Source of the DNA: Salipaludibacillus neizhouensis
GTDB taxonomy: Bacteria > Bacillota > Bacilli > Bacillales > Salisediminibacteriaceae
Reading direction: 5' to 3'
DNA length: 64,000 nt
NCBI RefSeq assembly: GCF_002886185.1
Contig: NZ_KZ614146.1
Location: 2,949,924 to 3,013,923, forward strand
In this document: one piece after another, positions 17,322 through 27,011 of the stretch
How positions within the stretch are numbered: position 1 is the stretch's first letter
Layout of the letters: every line of letters starts with the position of its first letter
The notes under the pieces: model-generated
What the model was told of the DNA's origin: nothing
The model's database searches: none
Seen by the model: only the letters and a program-made list of their open reading frames with translations
Made by a program: the position numbers and the translations under genes

Positions 17322-19766
17322 TTAAACTTCGTCCTTCACTTGAATCGTAACAGGACCTATCAATCCTGATTTTAATGACAGGTTATCCATTTTATTTGCT
17401 ATACTATTTGTAACCTCAACCTTGAGGGCATTTTTACCGCTTTTTAAATCGCTTGATTTCATTTCTAATTGGTAAGGAGCCCACATTTTCACGCCAATAT
17501 CGTTCTCATTTATAAAAACATGAGCAAGTTCAAAAACTTCCCCTAGATCAATCCAAACCTTCGATAGTAAATCTTCTTCGTTTAATTCAAAAGTTGTTTC
17601 ATAGGTAACTTTTCCTGAAAAACGCTTCATTCCTGACCATTCTGTCCAAGACTGCAGTCTTTTTAGTGAAAAGGCTAATTTCTCGTTCTTAATAGACCAG
17701 TTACTAGTTATATCGATTGTTCTCCACGTTTTTGCTGAAACAGTTTGTTCCCTAATAGTTGGTTTTTGATTCGGGTCCACACAATATATGAGTGATTCCC
17801 TTCTATTCAAGAAGATTGGTACACAATTACTTTCTGATTCTTTAATAGATGCTTCCCATGCGCTCCATACTTCCACTTTACCTTCTTCATTTACAGTTAA
17901 TGTACCTCTATAAGCTGCTTCACCTTCATTAACAAACACATAAAATACCTTGTCATTTTTCTTGAGTTTACTTACCCTGATATCCTTCCCTTGAGGAGAT
18001 AACAATACTTGTCGTTCATGAATGCCATCTAGTACATCAATAATAGAGTCATTCTGTGAAATCGAAACAGCATCACTCAGTGGTGAATCCCCAAGACTAA
18101 CAACTTTGCCACCGTCTTCTATGAACTGCGCTAATTTCCGCTCCACTTTTATTTCTAATTCTTTACTAGCTTCCATAAGAAGCACACGATATTTTTGCTG
18201 TTTAATCTTGATGAAACCTTTATCAATCCTTGAACTATTGAGAAACAATGATTCCTCCAAATAGTTAAACTCCACTTGATTTTCAAACAGAGGTTTCACT
18301 ATTTCACATGGTAAATGATCTTCCTCACATAACACCGCTATTTCAGTTGTATTGACACTATCTGTCATTAACCAGCTCATCCGTTTGATATACTGGGCAA
18401 ACTGTTTATAATAAGGCCACCAACTATTATTTGGTCCTACATCCGGAGGCCGTTCATGACTTCTCTTCATCCCGTCAATGGAATAATAAAAAGCATGTGG
18501 AGAAATGAGGTTTACCCCTCTAACAAACAGCCAATCAAAATACCATTTCATATCGCCAGGACTTAATGCCCAAGCACTTTCTTTACCACAAACTCCTAAC
18601 ACTTCGTTTAAATTCCTACGTCTCCCACGATGTCTGGCAGCATCAGCAGAACACTTTCCAGCAGTAGAATGTTGCCCCTCTAGTGCCTTCCCGTCTTCAG
18701 GTGCAACCCAACGCCAAACAACGTCCTGTCCAGGGATTTGAAAATGTTCCAATAACCCAATATCATCACTAGCTGCCGGATGACCGGTTAACGAAATATG
18801 ATGTGACTGGCACCAATCACTTATTGGTTTGTAATACGATGCTGTTAATTTCTTATTTACAGTTTTCCGATATGCTTTTCTAATTTCCAAGGAATGAGAA
18901 TCCGCATCAAACCAAAGAGCTGGCAAATATGATTCCTCATTTCCTACCCGTATGTAGAATGCGAGAAAATCATTGGTCCACGGCATCAAGTTTGCATCCG
19001 AGTTTCTTCCTAGCATATCCGGTTCATCCGTAAACATTGCAATAACAGTATTACCGAAGAATTCCTTTAATGCCGAGTAGTATTTGTCATGTGTAAGGTG
19101 AATATATGTTTTCATAGCATCAGGATTCAGCAGGTCGGCAGATTTAGGTGCAGCTTCTTCGCCATCATCCTCACCGAAATGAATACCTCTAATTGTTCCA
19201 TTAGTATACGTCTCAATAAAAAATAGAATCGACCATTCACTGTCATTCGGCGGCGAAAACGATACTTGTTCACCCTGATCACCGATTACCTTCGTCTTTT
19301 CGAAATTGATTGCTGACTCGGAAAGTTTTTCAACTGCTTGAATAGAGACAAGTTGTTCCCCTGATGATACTACTGTGGAAATAGTATTTTCTCCTTGTTC
19401 ACAAGGGTATTCCACCATCTTGAGACCTCGACTAGCAAACTCAGGATTCTTTTTAACGACTTGCCCATTTGCAGAACCGGAAGGATACATGCCTTCATCA
19501 TATAGAATGACAGTCATCCCTAAGTCATTTGCTTCTGCTACTGCAACTTGAACCAGTTTCATATAAGCATCAGATAAATAACCTATTTCTTTCGGAATTC
19601 CAATTCGAGGATGCAGAACAAAACCAGTAACCCCTTTATCATAAAAATCATGGATTTGTCTTATGATTTCTTCTTTTGTTAACTGGTCGTTCCAAAACCA
19701 GAAAGGAAATGGGGTATATTCATCTGAGGGACTCAAAAATTGTTCTCTTATGCTCGCCACAGTCAT
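17322..19766 (-). CDS. Large glycoside hydrolase, GH106-like (probable alpha-L-rhamnosidase type)
   Basis: 814 residues, no signal peptide. The N-terminal barrel begins with PFPFWFWNDQLTKEEIIRQ and continues with GVTGFVLHPRIG, VILYDEGMYPSGSANG, IAMFTDEPDMLGRN and a DWLFVRGVNLISPHAFYYS segment, the pattern of GH106-like enzymes. Candidate acids are the Glu in YDEGMYP and TDEPDM. The C-terminal 200 residues form a jelly-roll sugar-binding domain (AHVFINENDIGVKMWAPYQ). In this operon it would remove rhamnose or another cap from rhamnogalacturonan oligomers inside the cell. ATG at 19766 follows AGGCAGGTG. The family label is from motif memory; substrate is inferred from context. Confidence 0.7.
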   Translation of the reverse strand: MTVASIREQFLSPSDEYTPFPFWFWNDQLTKEEIIRQIHDFYDKGVTGFVLHPRIGIPKEIGYLSDAYMKLVQVAVAEANDLGMTVILYDEGMYPSGSANGQVVKKNPEFASRGLKMVEYPCEQGENTISTVVSSGEQLVSIQAVEKLSESAINFEKTKVIGDQGEQVSFSPPNDSEWSILFFIETYTNGTIRGIHFGEDDGEEAAPKSADLLNPDAMKTYIHLTHDKYYSALKEFFGNTVIAMFTDEPDMLGRNSDANLMPWTNDFLAFYIRVGNEESYLPALWFDADSHSLEIRKAYRKTVNKKLTASYYKPISDWCQSHHISLTGHPAASDDIGLLEHFQIPGQDVVWRWVAPEDGKALEGQHSTAGKCSADAARHRGRRRNLNEVLGVCGKESAWALSPGDMKWYFDWLFVRGVNLISPHAFYYSIDGMKRSHERPPDVGPNNSWWPYYKQFAQYIKRMSWLMTDSVNTTEIAVLCEEDHLPCEIVKPLFENQVEFNYLEESLFLNSSRIDKGFIKIKQQKYRVLLMEASKELEIKVERKLAQFIEDGGKVVSLGDSPLSDAVSISQNDSIIDVLDGIHERQVLLSPQGKDIRVSKLKKNDKVFYVFVNEGEAAYRGTLTVNEEGKVEVWSAWEASIKESESNCVPIFLNRRESLIYCVDPNQKPTIREQTVSAKTWRTIDITSNWSIKNEKLAFSLKRLQSWTEWSGMKRFSGKVTYETTFELNEEDLLSKVWIDLGEVFELAHVFINENDIGVKMWAPYQLEMKSSDLKSGKNALKVEVTNSIANKMDNLSLKSGLIGPVTIQVKDEV

Positions 19767-19789
19767 TTCGTCACACCTGCCTTTGCTCC

Positions 19790-21967
19790 TTATACAACTT
19801 CGTTACTCCATTTACTAGGCTCATCATTATTTGAGTTTTCCAGTGCCTTTTTAAGTTTCATTGTTTCGATCCCAGCTAATAAGACGATCCCTGTTCCATG
19901 TGTGTCATTTAAAATCCATGTTAGATCATTCTTATAGTAATCACCTGTAAAAGAATAGCCTGACCCCTGGCAAACGCCATATACATTTCCTTGTTTATCA
20001 ATGGCTCTTTTCGCCATTCCTTCCCATCCGCGATAAACAGATTGAACGTAGAGCTCCTTATTCTTTAACCACCCATGACGTATCCCTCTCGAAAATGCAC
20101 AAACAAACATCGATGTACAGGATGTTTCTTCATATGATTCTTGATCGGTTAATACTTGATGCCACATGCCATTTTCACCTTGCAGCCGGATAAATCCCTC
20201 TGATAATTCACGGAAAAAAGTAAGAAGTTCATTTCTTTTATCATGACTTTCAGGTAAGACAGCCAACAACTCGGATAGAGAAAATAATACCCATCCATTC
20301 CCCCGTCCCCAAGGTACATTCGTCGCAGTATCAAATTTAAAGTCATATACGTGTGACATGATTTTTAGTTCAGGAATATATAAATACTTCTTATATTGTA
20401 AGAATTGATGTACAGCATCCTTTAAATACGACGGATCACCTGTTTTTTTATAATAGCGGCATAAAAATGGTGTACTCATATATAAATCATCACACCATAT
20501 CGTATCTTTCATGAAATCTACGCTTCCAAATCGGCGGTATAAAGTGCCATCAGCAAGTCGATCCTGAATATTTGTAATATGGTTTACGATGTCGTCCGCT
20601 ATATGGGTTGCATCTTTAATCGGTACAGTTTCTTCGCTTAAAAGCATGGTTGCTCCGAATGAACCACAGTCATCCAGACTATCAATCGCTGACAGTTGAT
20701 TGTTTATACCCGCAGCACCATATTCATCTTTATCCCAGAGTGAATACTTATATAAAGCCGTACTCGTCTCCATATGTTTTATGACATATTTGATGATGTC
20801 ACCGCGCTGAAGCTCTTTTCCAGTCTCAATTAATCCGTATAACGTAACGCCCAACGGATAATCCCACTTTCCGAACAAGCGATTTTCCAGGTATGGTCTG
20901 ACCCATGTATTTGGCTGATTAAGCCTCCAAAATATCCTAGAATCTGCCCCTTCCTTGAGTGAATCCATACTCTTCAGTGTATTTAAGTCCAACACTTGAT
21001 TTCTATCAAAGGGTCCAACGAATAACCAATGATCATTCGCCCCCTTCACCGGATAAGGAAGTTCAAATTCCATACCCTCTTGAGTAGTTTCTAAATGAAA
21101 CCCCCAGTTTTCGGTTAAGCATGTACTCTTGACGAGAACGTCGCTCACTCCAAAAGGTAAATCAATTGCAAGATGAAAAGATCTGCTTTCATCTGCTTTA
21201 AAAACTACTATTTCATTAATAAATATTTCCAAGGCACCTTTACATCGACCACTTAAGGTAATCTCTTTTTGCTCAAAGGATGTGTTTTTTATTTTTGTCC
21301 AAGCAATTGCATAGTTATTGTTTTGTTCGCCAAACATTCTTGCCATTTGCAAAGCTTGGTCGGTTTCTTCCCAGTGTGTCTTAGGTAACCAATTTACTGA
21401 ATCTAATTCAGAAACTGGAGCATTTAAAGGTTCCGTGAACACCCATCCCTCTTGACCTTCCTTTTCCTTTAGAGGAGACAAAAAGTGCATCGGATGCCTT
21501 TTGAAAGAACCTGTGCCAAAAATCCCGCCAATTCCAGAGGTTGTTTTCATAAACCTTAATAAAAAGTGATTCCAGCCTTTTTTTAACGTTAGCTTAAAAC
21601 CGCTTCTTCTCTTTGGGTCTAACTCTTCGACGATCGTGGAGCGATAAACAAATTCATCATTCAGATATACTTGAACCGGACTGTAACAATTCAAGGCAAA
21701 CATAAAATCTGCTTCATCGTCCTGCCATATCTTTGCCCATGCATAGATGTACTGCCCATCCTTACATCCAGGGAATTTTCCATTGAAATTTAAATCATAC
21801 CGATAATCCGGTAACCTAGTTAATCCGCTTTTGTTAAATGCTCGATAAACAACAGGATGAGGCGGATTATCGCCTATATAGCGGCCAGCAATCGTGGTTA
21901 ACATCTCTGCCACATCATCAGTTAACTTGCTATAAATGCTTTCATTTAAATCTATATAGGTTTCCAA
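19790..21967 (-). CDS. GH105 unsaturated rhamnogalacturonyl hydrolase with a long N-terminal extension
   Basis: 725 residues, about twice a usual YteR/YesR (~370). The C-terminal half (about 340-700) is the (alpha/alpha)6 GH105 domain: FGKWDYPLGVTLYGL, TIWCDDLYMSTPFLCRYY with the catalytic Asp, VPWGRGNGWVLFSLSELL and GMWHQVLTDQESYEETS. The N-terminal 330 residues form beta-rich modules (VQVYLNDEFVYRS, GWNHFLLRF), like the accessory domains of glycosidases. It hydrates and releases unsaturated galacturonic acid from rhamnogalacturonan oligosaccharides. TTG at 21967 follows GGAG by 8 nt. It lies 16 bp after the oxidoreductase gene. Confidence 0.85.
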   Translation of the reverse strand: METYIDLNESIYSKLTDDVAEMLTTIAGRYIGDNPPHPVVYRAFNKSGLTRLPDYRYDLNFNGKFPGCKDGQYIYAWAKIWQDDEADFMFALNCYSPVQVYLNDEFVYRSTIVEELDPKRRSGFKLTLKKGWNHFLLRFMKTTSGIGGIFGTGSFKRHPMHFLSPLKEKEGQEGWVFTEPLNAPVSELDSVNWLPKTHWEETDQALQMARMFGEQNNNYAIAWTKIKNTSFEQKEITLSGRCKGALEIFINEIVVFKADESRSFHLAIDLPFGVSDVLVKSTCLTENWGFHLETTQEGMEFELPYPVKGANDHWLFVGPFDRNQVLDLNTLKSMDSLKEGADSRIFWRLNQPNTWVRPYLENRLFGKWDYPLGVTLYGLIETGKELQRGDIIKYVIKHMETSTALYKYSLWDKDEYGAAGINNQLSAIDSLDDCGSFGATMLLSEETVPIKDATHIADDIVNHITNIQDRLADGTLYRRFGSVDFMKDTIWCDDLYMSTPFLCRYYKKTGDPSYLKDAVHQFLQYKKYLYIPELKIMSHVYDFKFDTATNVPWGRGNGWVLFSLSELLAVLPESHDKRNELLTFFRELSEGFIRLQGENGMWHQVLTDQESYEETSCTSMFVCAFSRGIRHGWLKNKELYVQSVYRGWEGMAKRAIDKQGNVYGVCQGSGYSFTGDYYKNDLTWILNDTHGTGIVLLAGIETMKLKKALENSNNDEPSKWSNEVV

Positions 21968-21983
21968 TCATCTCACTCCATTT

Positions 21984-23273
21984 CTATCTGTGAATGTTTA
22001 CTAATTCATCCACTTTTACTGCTTGGCCTGTGCGTAGAGATATGTTTCCAGCAATACCAGTGAGGATAGACATCGCGCCATCCACATGCGAGGCTGCTCG
22101 ATGAAATTCATCTTCTTCAGGAGTACCGAAAATATCTCGTAATAGAGCGGGATCTCCTCCGCCATGACCACCCTCACCCTCTGAAACTTCTACTTCATAA
22201 GCCTTTCCGAACATAGGCAGCACATGAATAGACTTCTCTTCAATCGCCCCTTCATCTGCTTTTTCTCCACCCGAATTAATATACGACTGTTCTCGCACCT
22301 TCACTTCAATTCTTCCCTTACTGCCATTAAAGGAAATAATAAATCCTTCCCAAGGTAAGTAAGCATTTAACGAATACGTTAACATCGCCTTGTTTTTATA
22401 AGTAACCATCACTCCTAATGTGTCTTCAATGTTGATTCCATCTCCAAACACACTTTGGTCACGTTGGTAGCCATCTTCCTTCTCGGCATCTAAGTACATC
22501 GCTTTCAAATGCTCATTATCTTCCATGTGTATCGCAAATGGATCTTCCTTTGCATATTCACTTCCATGTGCCCTTTGATAAAATTTCGTAACACCTCTAG
22601 ACTCTGCGTTTTCTTTTCCATAAAAACGAAGTCCTCCATTTGCATAAACTGTTTCAGGTTCCGTTCCAAGCCAAAAGTTAACTAAATCAAAGTGGTGGGT
22701 CGATTTATGTACGAGTAACCCGCCACTGTTCCGTTTATCCCGATGCCATCTCCGAAAATAATCAGCACCATGTTGGGTATCTAATGCCCACTCAAAATTC
22801 ACTGAATAAACATCCCCAATCGTGCCATCTTTAATGAGCTCTCTAATTTTTGTATTGTGTGGTGCATAGCGGTAATTAAATGCTACACGGACTTCTTTTC
22901 CGGTTCGATGAACTGTATCAATAATTTCTTGACACTTTTCTGCATCGATGGTCATTGGTTTTTCTGTAATCACATTACAGCCTAGTTCTAATGCTTTAAT
23001 AATGTATGTATGGTGCGTACGATCAACCGTTGTTACGATCACGAAATCAGGTTTTTCTTGTTCAATCATTTTTTCAAATTTATCACTTAAGTATGTCGGT
23101 ACAGCCGGGTGATCATATTTCTTTTGTAATAAGGTGTTCGCATAATCCATTCTAGTTTGGTTGATATCACAAAACGCCCTTAATTCTCCCGTTTCCTTGA
23201 ATTCGCTAGCCAAAGCTCCATAGAAAAACTCTGCCCGACCGCCTGTTCCGATTAACACATATGTCTTTTTCAT
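21984..23273 (-). CDS. Gfo/Idh/MocA-family oxidoreductase (YteT-like)
   Basis: 429 residues. The N-terminal Rossmann part starts KKTYVLIGTGGRAEFFYGAL (GTGGR nucleotide loop) and has the EKP motif in NVITEKPMTIDAEKC. The substrate domain contains NSGGLLVHKSTHHFDLVNFW with the conserved Lys/His, and the GEGGHGGGDPALLRDIFG loop typical of YteT-type members. It probably oxidises or reduces a sugar released from rhamnogalacturonan, using NAD(P). ATG at 23273 follows AGGGGAG. It sits between the importer genes and the hydrolases of the operon. The exact reaction is unknown. Confidence 0.85.
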   Translation of the reverse strand: MKKTYVLIGTGGRAEFFYGALASEFKETGELRAFCDINQTRMDYANTLLQKKYDHPAVPTYLSDKFEKMIEQEKPDFVIVTTVDRTHHTYIIKALELGCNVITEKPMTIDAEKCQEIIDTVHRTGKEVRVAFNYRYAPHNTKIRELIKDGTIGDVYSVNFEWALDTQHGADYFRRWHRDKRNSGGLLVHKSTHHFDLVNFWLGTEPETVYANGGLRFYGKENAESRGVTKFYQRAHGSEYAKEDPFAIHMEDNEHLKAMYLDAEKEDGYQRDQSVFGDGINIEDTLGVMVTYKNKAMLTYSLNAYLPWEGFIISFNGSKGRIEVKVREQSYINSGGEKADEGAIEEKSIHVLPMFGKAYEVEVSEGEGGHGGGDPALLRDIFGTPEEDEFHRAASHVDGAMSILTGIAGNISLRTGQAVKVDELVNIHR

Positions 23274-23365
23274 TGGTCATCTCCCCTTACTCATTTTCTT
23301 TAATAACTATTGTAGCCATAGCAGTTCAAACTACGGCTACTTTTTCTATGATGACTGATTTCACT

Positions 23366-24241
23366 TTAACCCTTCACTGAACCTAACATCATTCCTTTAG
23401 CAAAGTGCTTTTGTAAAAATGGATAAACCAACATGATTGGTACAGTAGCTACAACTATGACAGCCAACTTAAGTGATTCATCAGGCTGTTCAACCAGAGT
23501 ATCCACTTCACCAAATTGCGTATCAGCCATCGTCATAATGTTTTGCAGTAATAGCATCACAGGGTACTTTGAATTATCACTTATATATAAAAGTGCATTG
23601 AAATAGTCTCCCCAGTATTGCACTGCGTAAAACAAAGCGAAAGTTGCGATGATTGGTTTTGATAAAGGCAATGCAATTTTCCAAAATACCCCTAAATCGG
23701 TACATCCATCAATACGCGCCGACTCTTCCAACTCTTTAGGAATATTGCGAAAAAACGAAATAACAATAATTAACCACATCGGATTCATTGCAATTGGCAA
23801 AATTAATGCCCATAAAGAATTTAGTAAACCTAAGTCCCTTATTAGAAGGTATGTAGGTATCATCCCACCTTGGAAAATAATTGTAAAAATAACAATATAA
23901 ATATACCACTTATGCCCAATTAAGCGTGATTTCGATAAGGCATATCCCATTGTTAAAGTTAATGATAAACTGATTAACGTCCCCGCTATTGTGACAAAGA
24001 CAGAAACCCCTATACCTCTAATAAATGTAGGTGTGGAGAAAATATACTTGTAAGCATTAAGGGAAAATGTTTCTGGTATAATGAAAAATGCTCTTCGCGC
24101 TAGCTCTGATTCGGTTGAAAACGATCCAGCTATAACATAGAAAAATGGTACAATCATAGCCAGTGCAATAATGGCTAGAATGATGTAGTTAAATACATCA
24201 AATACTCTGCCTAATGGTGTATTATGCGATTTCACAACCAT
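23366..24241 (-). CDS. Carbohydrate ABC transporter permease (YtcP/LplC type)
   Basis: 291 residues, six membrane segments. The permease signature EESARIDGCTDLGVFWKIAL, with the EAA loop that docks the ATPase, lies around residue 185. It pairs with the upstream permease to form an importer for di- and oligosaccharides from pectin. No ATPase is in the operon, so a shared MsmX-type ATPase elsewhere must be used, as in B. subtilis YtcQP-YteP. ATG at 24241 follows AGAGGGGG. It lies 26 bp after the partner permease gene. Confidence 0.9.
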   Translation of the reverse strand: MVVKSHNTPLGRVFDVFNYIILAIIALAMIVPFFYVIAGSFSTESELARRAFFIIPETFSLNAYKYIFSTPTFIRGIGVSVFVTIAGTLISLSLTLTMGYALSKSRLIGHKWYIYIVIFTIIFQGGMIPTYLLIRDLGLLNSLWALILPIAMNPMWLIIVISFFRNIPKELEESARIDGCTDLGVFWKIALPLSKPIIATFALFYAVQYWGDYFNALLYISDNSKYPVMLLLQNIMTMADTQFGEVDTLVEQPDESLKLAVIVVATVPIMLVYPFLQKHFAKGMMLGSVKG

Positions 24242-24267
24242 TACCCCCTCTATTTATGAAATAGATT

Positions 24268-25227
24268 TTAAAATAACGTTTCTTGGTTTAATCTTTTCGC
24301 TATATATCTTGTCGATAAAATTAATATAATTCCAACGACACCCTTGAATAAACCTACTGCAGTACTGTGGCTGAATGCACCTTGGGTAATACCGGAAAAG
24401 TAAATATAAACATCAAATACATCAGCTACAGAGCGATTTAAAGAATTCGTCATTAAATAGATTTGTTGAAATCCTTGATCAAGAAAATTTCCCATCCGTA
24501 AAATTAATAAAATGACAATAACGTTGCGTATTGCTGGTAATGTCACGTGCCACATTCTTCTAAATCTGCCAGCCCCATCAACGATTGCCGCTTCATATTG
24601 TTCGGAACTTACACCAGATAGTGCTGCTAAGAATATAATTGTTCCAAATCCTGCATCTTTCCAAATTTGCTGTCCAATAATCATCGAGCGAAACCATTCC
24701 GGACTGGACAAGAAATTAAAGGTTTGTCCTGTTAAACTCTCAATGATTACATTTACAGCCCCACCACTTGTTGTTAAGAAAACGTAGGATAAACTGGCTA
24801 CGATTACCCATGACATAAAGTTAGGGATATAAATAACCGTTTGGATGATTCTTTTATACTTGGTAAATCTAATTTCATTTAACATCAACGCCAAAATAAT
24901 TGGAGCTGGGAAAACAAAGATTGTTTCATAAAATGCAAGAATCAATGTATTTTTAAGTATTCTGTAAAAATCAGGATTCTGAAATAATCTTTCAAAATGA
25001 GTAAAACCAACCCAGTCACTTGCCCAAAACCCTAAATAAGGAGAATAATCTTTGAATGCAATTAAAGCTCCCCACATTGGAACATATTTAAAAACAAGGA
25101 ACCAGATGAGCCCTGGTAATAATAATAAAAACAGCCATTTATCCCTTTTTAACATTTTCCATTTAGATACTTTACGAACTGATATTGGTTCTATTGAAGT
25201 ACTATGGTCCACATCTACTTTTGGCAT
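24268..25227 (-). CDS. Carbohydrate ABC transporter permease (YteP/LplB type)
   Basis: 319 residues from ATG 25227. The signature NEIRFTKYKRIIQTVIYIPN near residue 120 and EAAIVDGAGRFRRMWHVTLP around 215 are those of LplB-like permeases that act with MsmX. An open frame extends upstream to 25314, but it runs into the R1 repeat, and AAAGGAG at the proper distance fixes the start at MPKVDVDHST. The 257-bp gap to the binding-protein gene is filled by the R1 repeat and an attenuator-like hairpin. Confidence 0.9.
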   Translation of the reverse strand: MPKVDVDHSTSIEPISVRKVSKWKMLKRDKWLFLLLLPGLIWFLVFKYVPMWGALIAFKDYSPYLGFWASDWVGFTHFERLFQNPDFYRILKNTLILAFYETIFVFPAPIILALMLNEIRFTKYKRIIQTVIYIPNFMSWVIVASLSYVFLTTSGGAVNVIIESLTGQTFNFLSSPEWFRSMIIGQQIWKDAGFGTIIFLAALSGVSSEQYEAAIVDGAGRFRRMWHVTLPAIRNVIVILLILRMGNFLDQGFQQIYLMTNSLNRSVADVFDVYIYFSGITQGAFSHSTAVGLFKGVVGIILILSTRYIAKRLNQETLF

Positions 25228-25247
25228 ATTGTTTCTCCTTTCATTTT

Positions 25248-25408
25248 GATAAGAAAAACGGCATAGCCGTCTTTTATTACATACAGCGTCAGCTTCCGCC
25301 GCCCCGAGTAGCACCTACGTAGTGAGTGTAGGTGCTACTCGATAGGAGGGTGGGTTTCCCTTGATACGTGCGGCGTGAAGGTTGCTGCTAATTTTATAAA
25401 TTCTTATC
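25248..25408. repeat. R1 element, full copy (161 bp)
   Basis: Bounded by inverted termini GATAAGAA (25248-25255) and TTCTTATC (25401-25408). Inside the left end a small hairpin is formed by ACGGC and GCCGT. The centre carries a perfect 14-bp stem, CGAGTAGCACCTAC (25297-25310), nine bases, GTAGGTGCTACTCG (25320-25333). The same layout and length occur at 52854-53012. It sits inside an operon between the binding-protein and permease genes and has no coding capacity. Confidence 0.8.
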
Positions 25409-25411
25409 TTG

Positions 25412-25440
25412 TAAGAAAAACGCGTAGCGTCTTTTGTTAA
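25412..25440 (+). repeat. R1 element, second solo left end
   Basis: TAAGAAAAACGCGTAGCGTC then TTTTGTTAA, nearly identical to the left end of the copy at 52854. It lies three bases from the right end of the full copy, so two elements met here or one inserted next to another. Confidence 0.65.
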
Positions 25441-25462
25441 AAGCAGGGGAGGATCCCCTGCT
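25438..25462 (-). terminator. Stem-loop after the binding-protein gene (attenuator-like)
   Basis: AGCAGGGGA (25442-25450) pairs with TCCCCTGCT (25454-25462) around a 3-base loop; on the minus strand TTTTAAC follows. It is 23 bp after the binding-protein stop and would stop most transcripts before the permease genes. Confidence 0.75.
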
Positions 25463-25484
25463 CCATCAGGCTAATAGGGATTTT

Positions 25485-27011
25485 TTACTCAGCTGCCTGA
25501 GATTCTTCATAAGCCTGATTAATTTCGGCAATATATTCAGTACCGCCAGCACCCATCCATCTTTCTATTTCTGCATCAAATTCTGCATCATCAATTTGTC
25601 CAACAATGTACTGAATACGAGCATCATCAATAATATTGTCTAACTGTTGTCCTCTTTCAGTATAAGTTGGAGAAATCAATGGTTCTGCAGGATTAGCTAC
25701 GACAAACTCCATATTTTCTTCCATCAGTGCAGCTGCTTTCTCTTGCAATGCGGTTTGTGGTTGTTCCATAAAGTTTTCTTCAGGAATAGCCATTTGGAAC
25801 TGATTTAAATCAGAAACTTCACTTTCAAACTTTGTTCCTCCATCTGCTTGTGAAGTAATATCAAGAACGCCGTCTACAATTTCATGGTGAACACCTTCCA
25901 CACCTATATAGGCAAGATTTTGAACTTCTTCATCGTTCAAATCGTCTAGAAATTGCAATACTCGTTTCAATTCTTCTTCCGTTTCTACAGCTGTTTTGGA
26001 AATGGCAAGCATACCTGCATATCCTGCAGTTGGTAACGTATGCAATCCATGAGGCCCTTCAACTGCTCCAAAAACATCTAAAATTTGATTTTCTTCGGTA
26101 TAGCCTTCCGTGATTTGATTTTGAATTCTATTCGCTGCGTCAAGCACGTCCACAAAAACACCTGCTTCTTGATTTACGAGCGGTTCCGTCCACTGTCCGG
26201 AATCCATTACAGCAAAGTCTTCATTGACCAATCCTTCATCATATAACTCCTTGAAAAAAACGAGTGCTTCACGGTATTCATCAAATGTGAAATCCGGAGC
26301 TAGCTTATTATTTTCGTCAAAGCCCCACTGGTTAGGTGCCCCCATCCAAACTTGCATCGTATTCCATGGCCCTTCCCATTCAGATACGACCATTCCATAC
26401 GTATCATCTTTACCTGATTGGTTTGGATCATCATTTGTAAAGGCTCTTAGTACTTCGTGAAATTCTTCTATTGTTTCAGGCATTTCTAATCCAAGATTAT
26501 CTAACCATTGTTTATTAATTGCCGCACCATTTCTTCCAAGTGGTCTTGCACGATACACACCATAAATTCGGCCATCAATCGTTGTATTATTTAATACAAT
26601 TTCATTCGCCTGGCTTAAATTTTCATAGTCATCTAAGTGATCTGTTAAGTCCCAAAATGCACCATCCCTTGCGGCGTTGATAAAACTTGGTTCTTTGTTT
26701 GCAACCATAATTTCTGGGAATTCCCCTGAAGCCAACGTTACATTAAAACGATCCTCATAATTTGCATTGGCTACAAACTGTAAATCGATATCTGTATTCG
26801 TATACTCTTCTATTGCCTGTAAAGCGGGGCTATCTTCGCCAGCAGGCTCAGCTGCAAAGGATGGGGCCATAATAGATACTGACAACCTCTCTTCTCCGCC
26901 GTCAGAATTTGAATCAGCATCTGCATTCGCCTCTGAATTACTATCATTATTACAACCGGCAAGTAAGAAAACAAAAAGTCCTAGTGAAATACCTAAAGAT
27001 GTTTTTTTCAT
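25485..27011 (-). CDS. Extracellular solute-binding lipoprotein (YtcQ/LplA type)
   Basis: 508 residues. Signal peptide with lipobox LLAGC (Cys20), then an N/S/D-rich linker. The mature protein is a large family-1-type sugar-binding fold with GEFPEIMVANKEPSFINAA and GAAINKQWLDNLGLEMPETI. It is the first gene of the pectin operon and captures oligogalacturonides or rhamnogalacturonan fragments outside the cell. ATG at 27011 follows AAGGGGGAAA. The C-terminus is acidic and ends at 25485, directly before a strong stem-loop. Confidence 0.88.
   Translation of the reverse strand: MKKTSLGISLGLFVFLLAGCNNDSNSEANADADSNSDGGEERLSVSIMAPSFAAEPAGEDSPALQAIEEYTNTDIDLQFVANANYEDRFNVTLASGEFPEIMVANKEPSFINAARDGAFWDLTDHLDDYENLSQANEIVLNNTTIDGRIYGVYRARPLGRNGAAINKQWLDNLGLEMPETIEEFHEVLRAFTNDDPNQSGKDDTYGMVVSEWEGPWNTMQVWMGAPNQWGFDENNKLAPDFTFDEYREALVFFKELYDEGLVNEDFAVMDSGQWTEPLVNQEAGVFVDVLDAANRIQNQITEGYTEENQILDVFGAVEGPHGLHTLPTAGYAGMLAISKTAVETEEELKRVLQFLDDLNDEEVQNLAYIGVEGVHHEIVDGVLDITSQADGGTKFESEVSDLNQFQMAIPEENFMEQPQTALQEKAAALMEENMEFVVANPAEPLISPTYTERGQQLDNIIDDARIQYIVGQIDDAEFDAEIERWMGAGGTEYIAEINQAYEESQAAE

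Noticed and set aside
25290-25340. Inverted repeat considered as a CRISPR-type repeat
   Set aside because: Copies are single and tens of kb apart, without spacers or cas genes.
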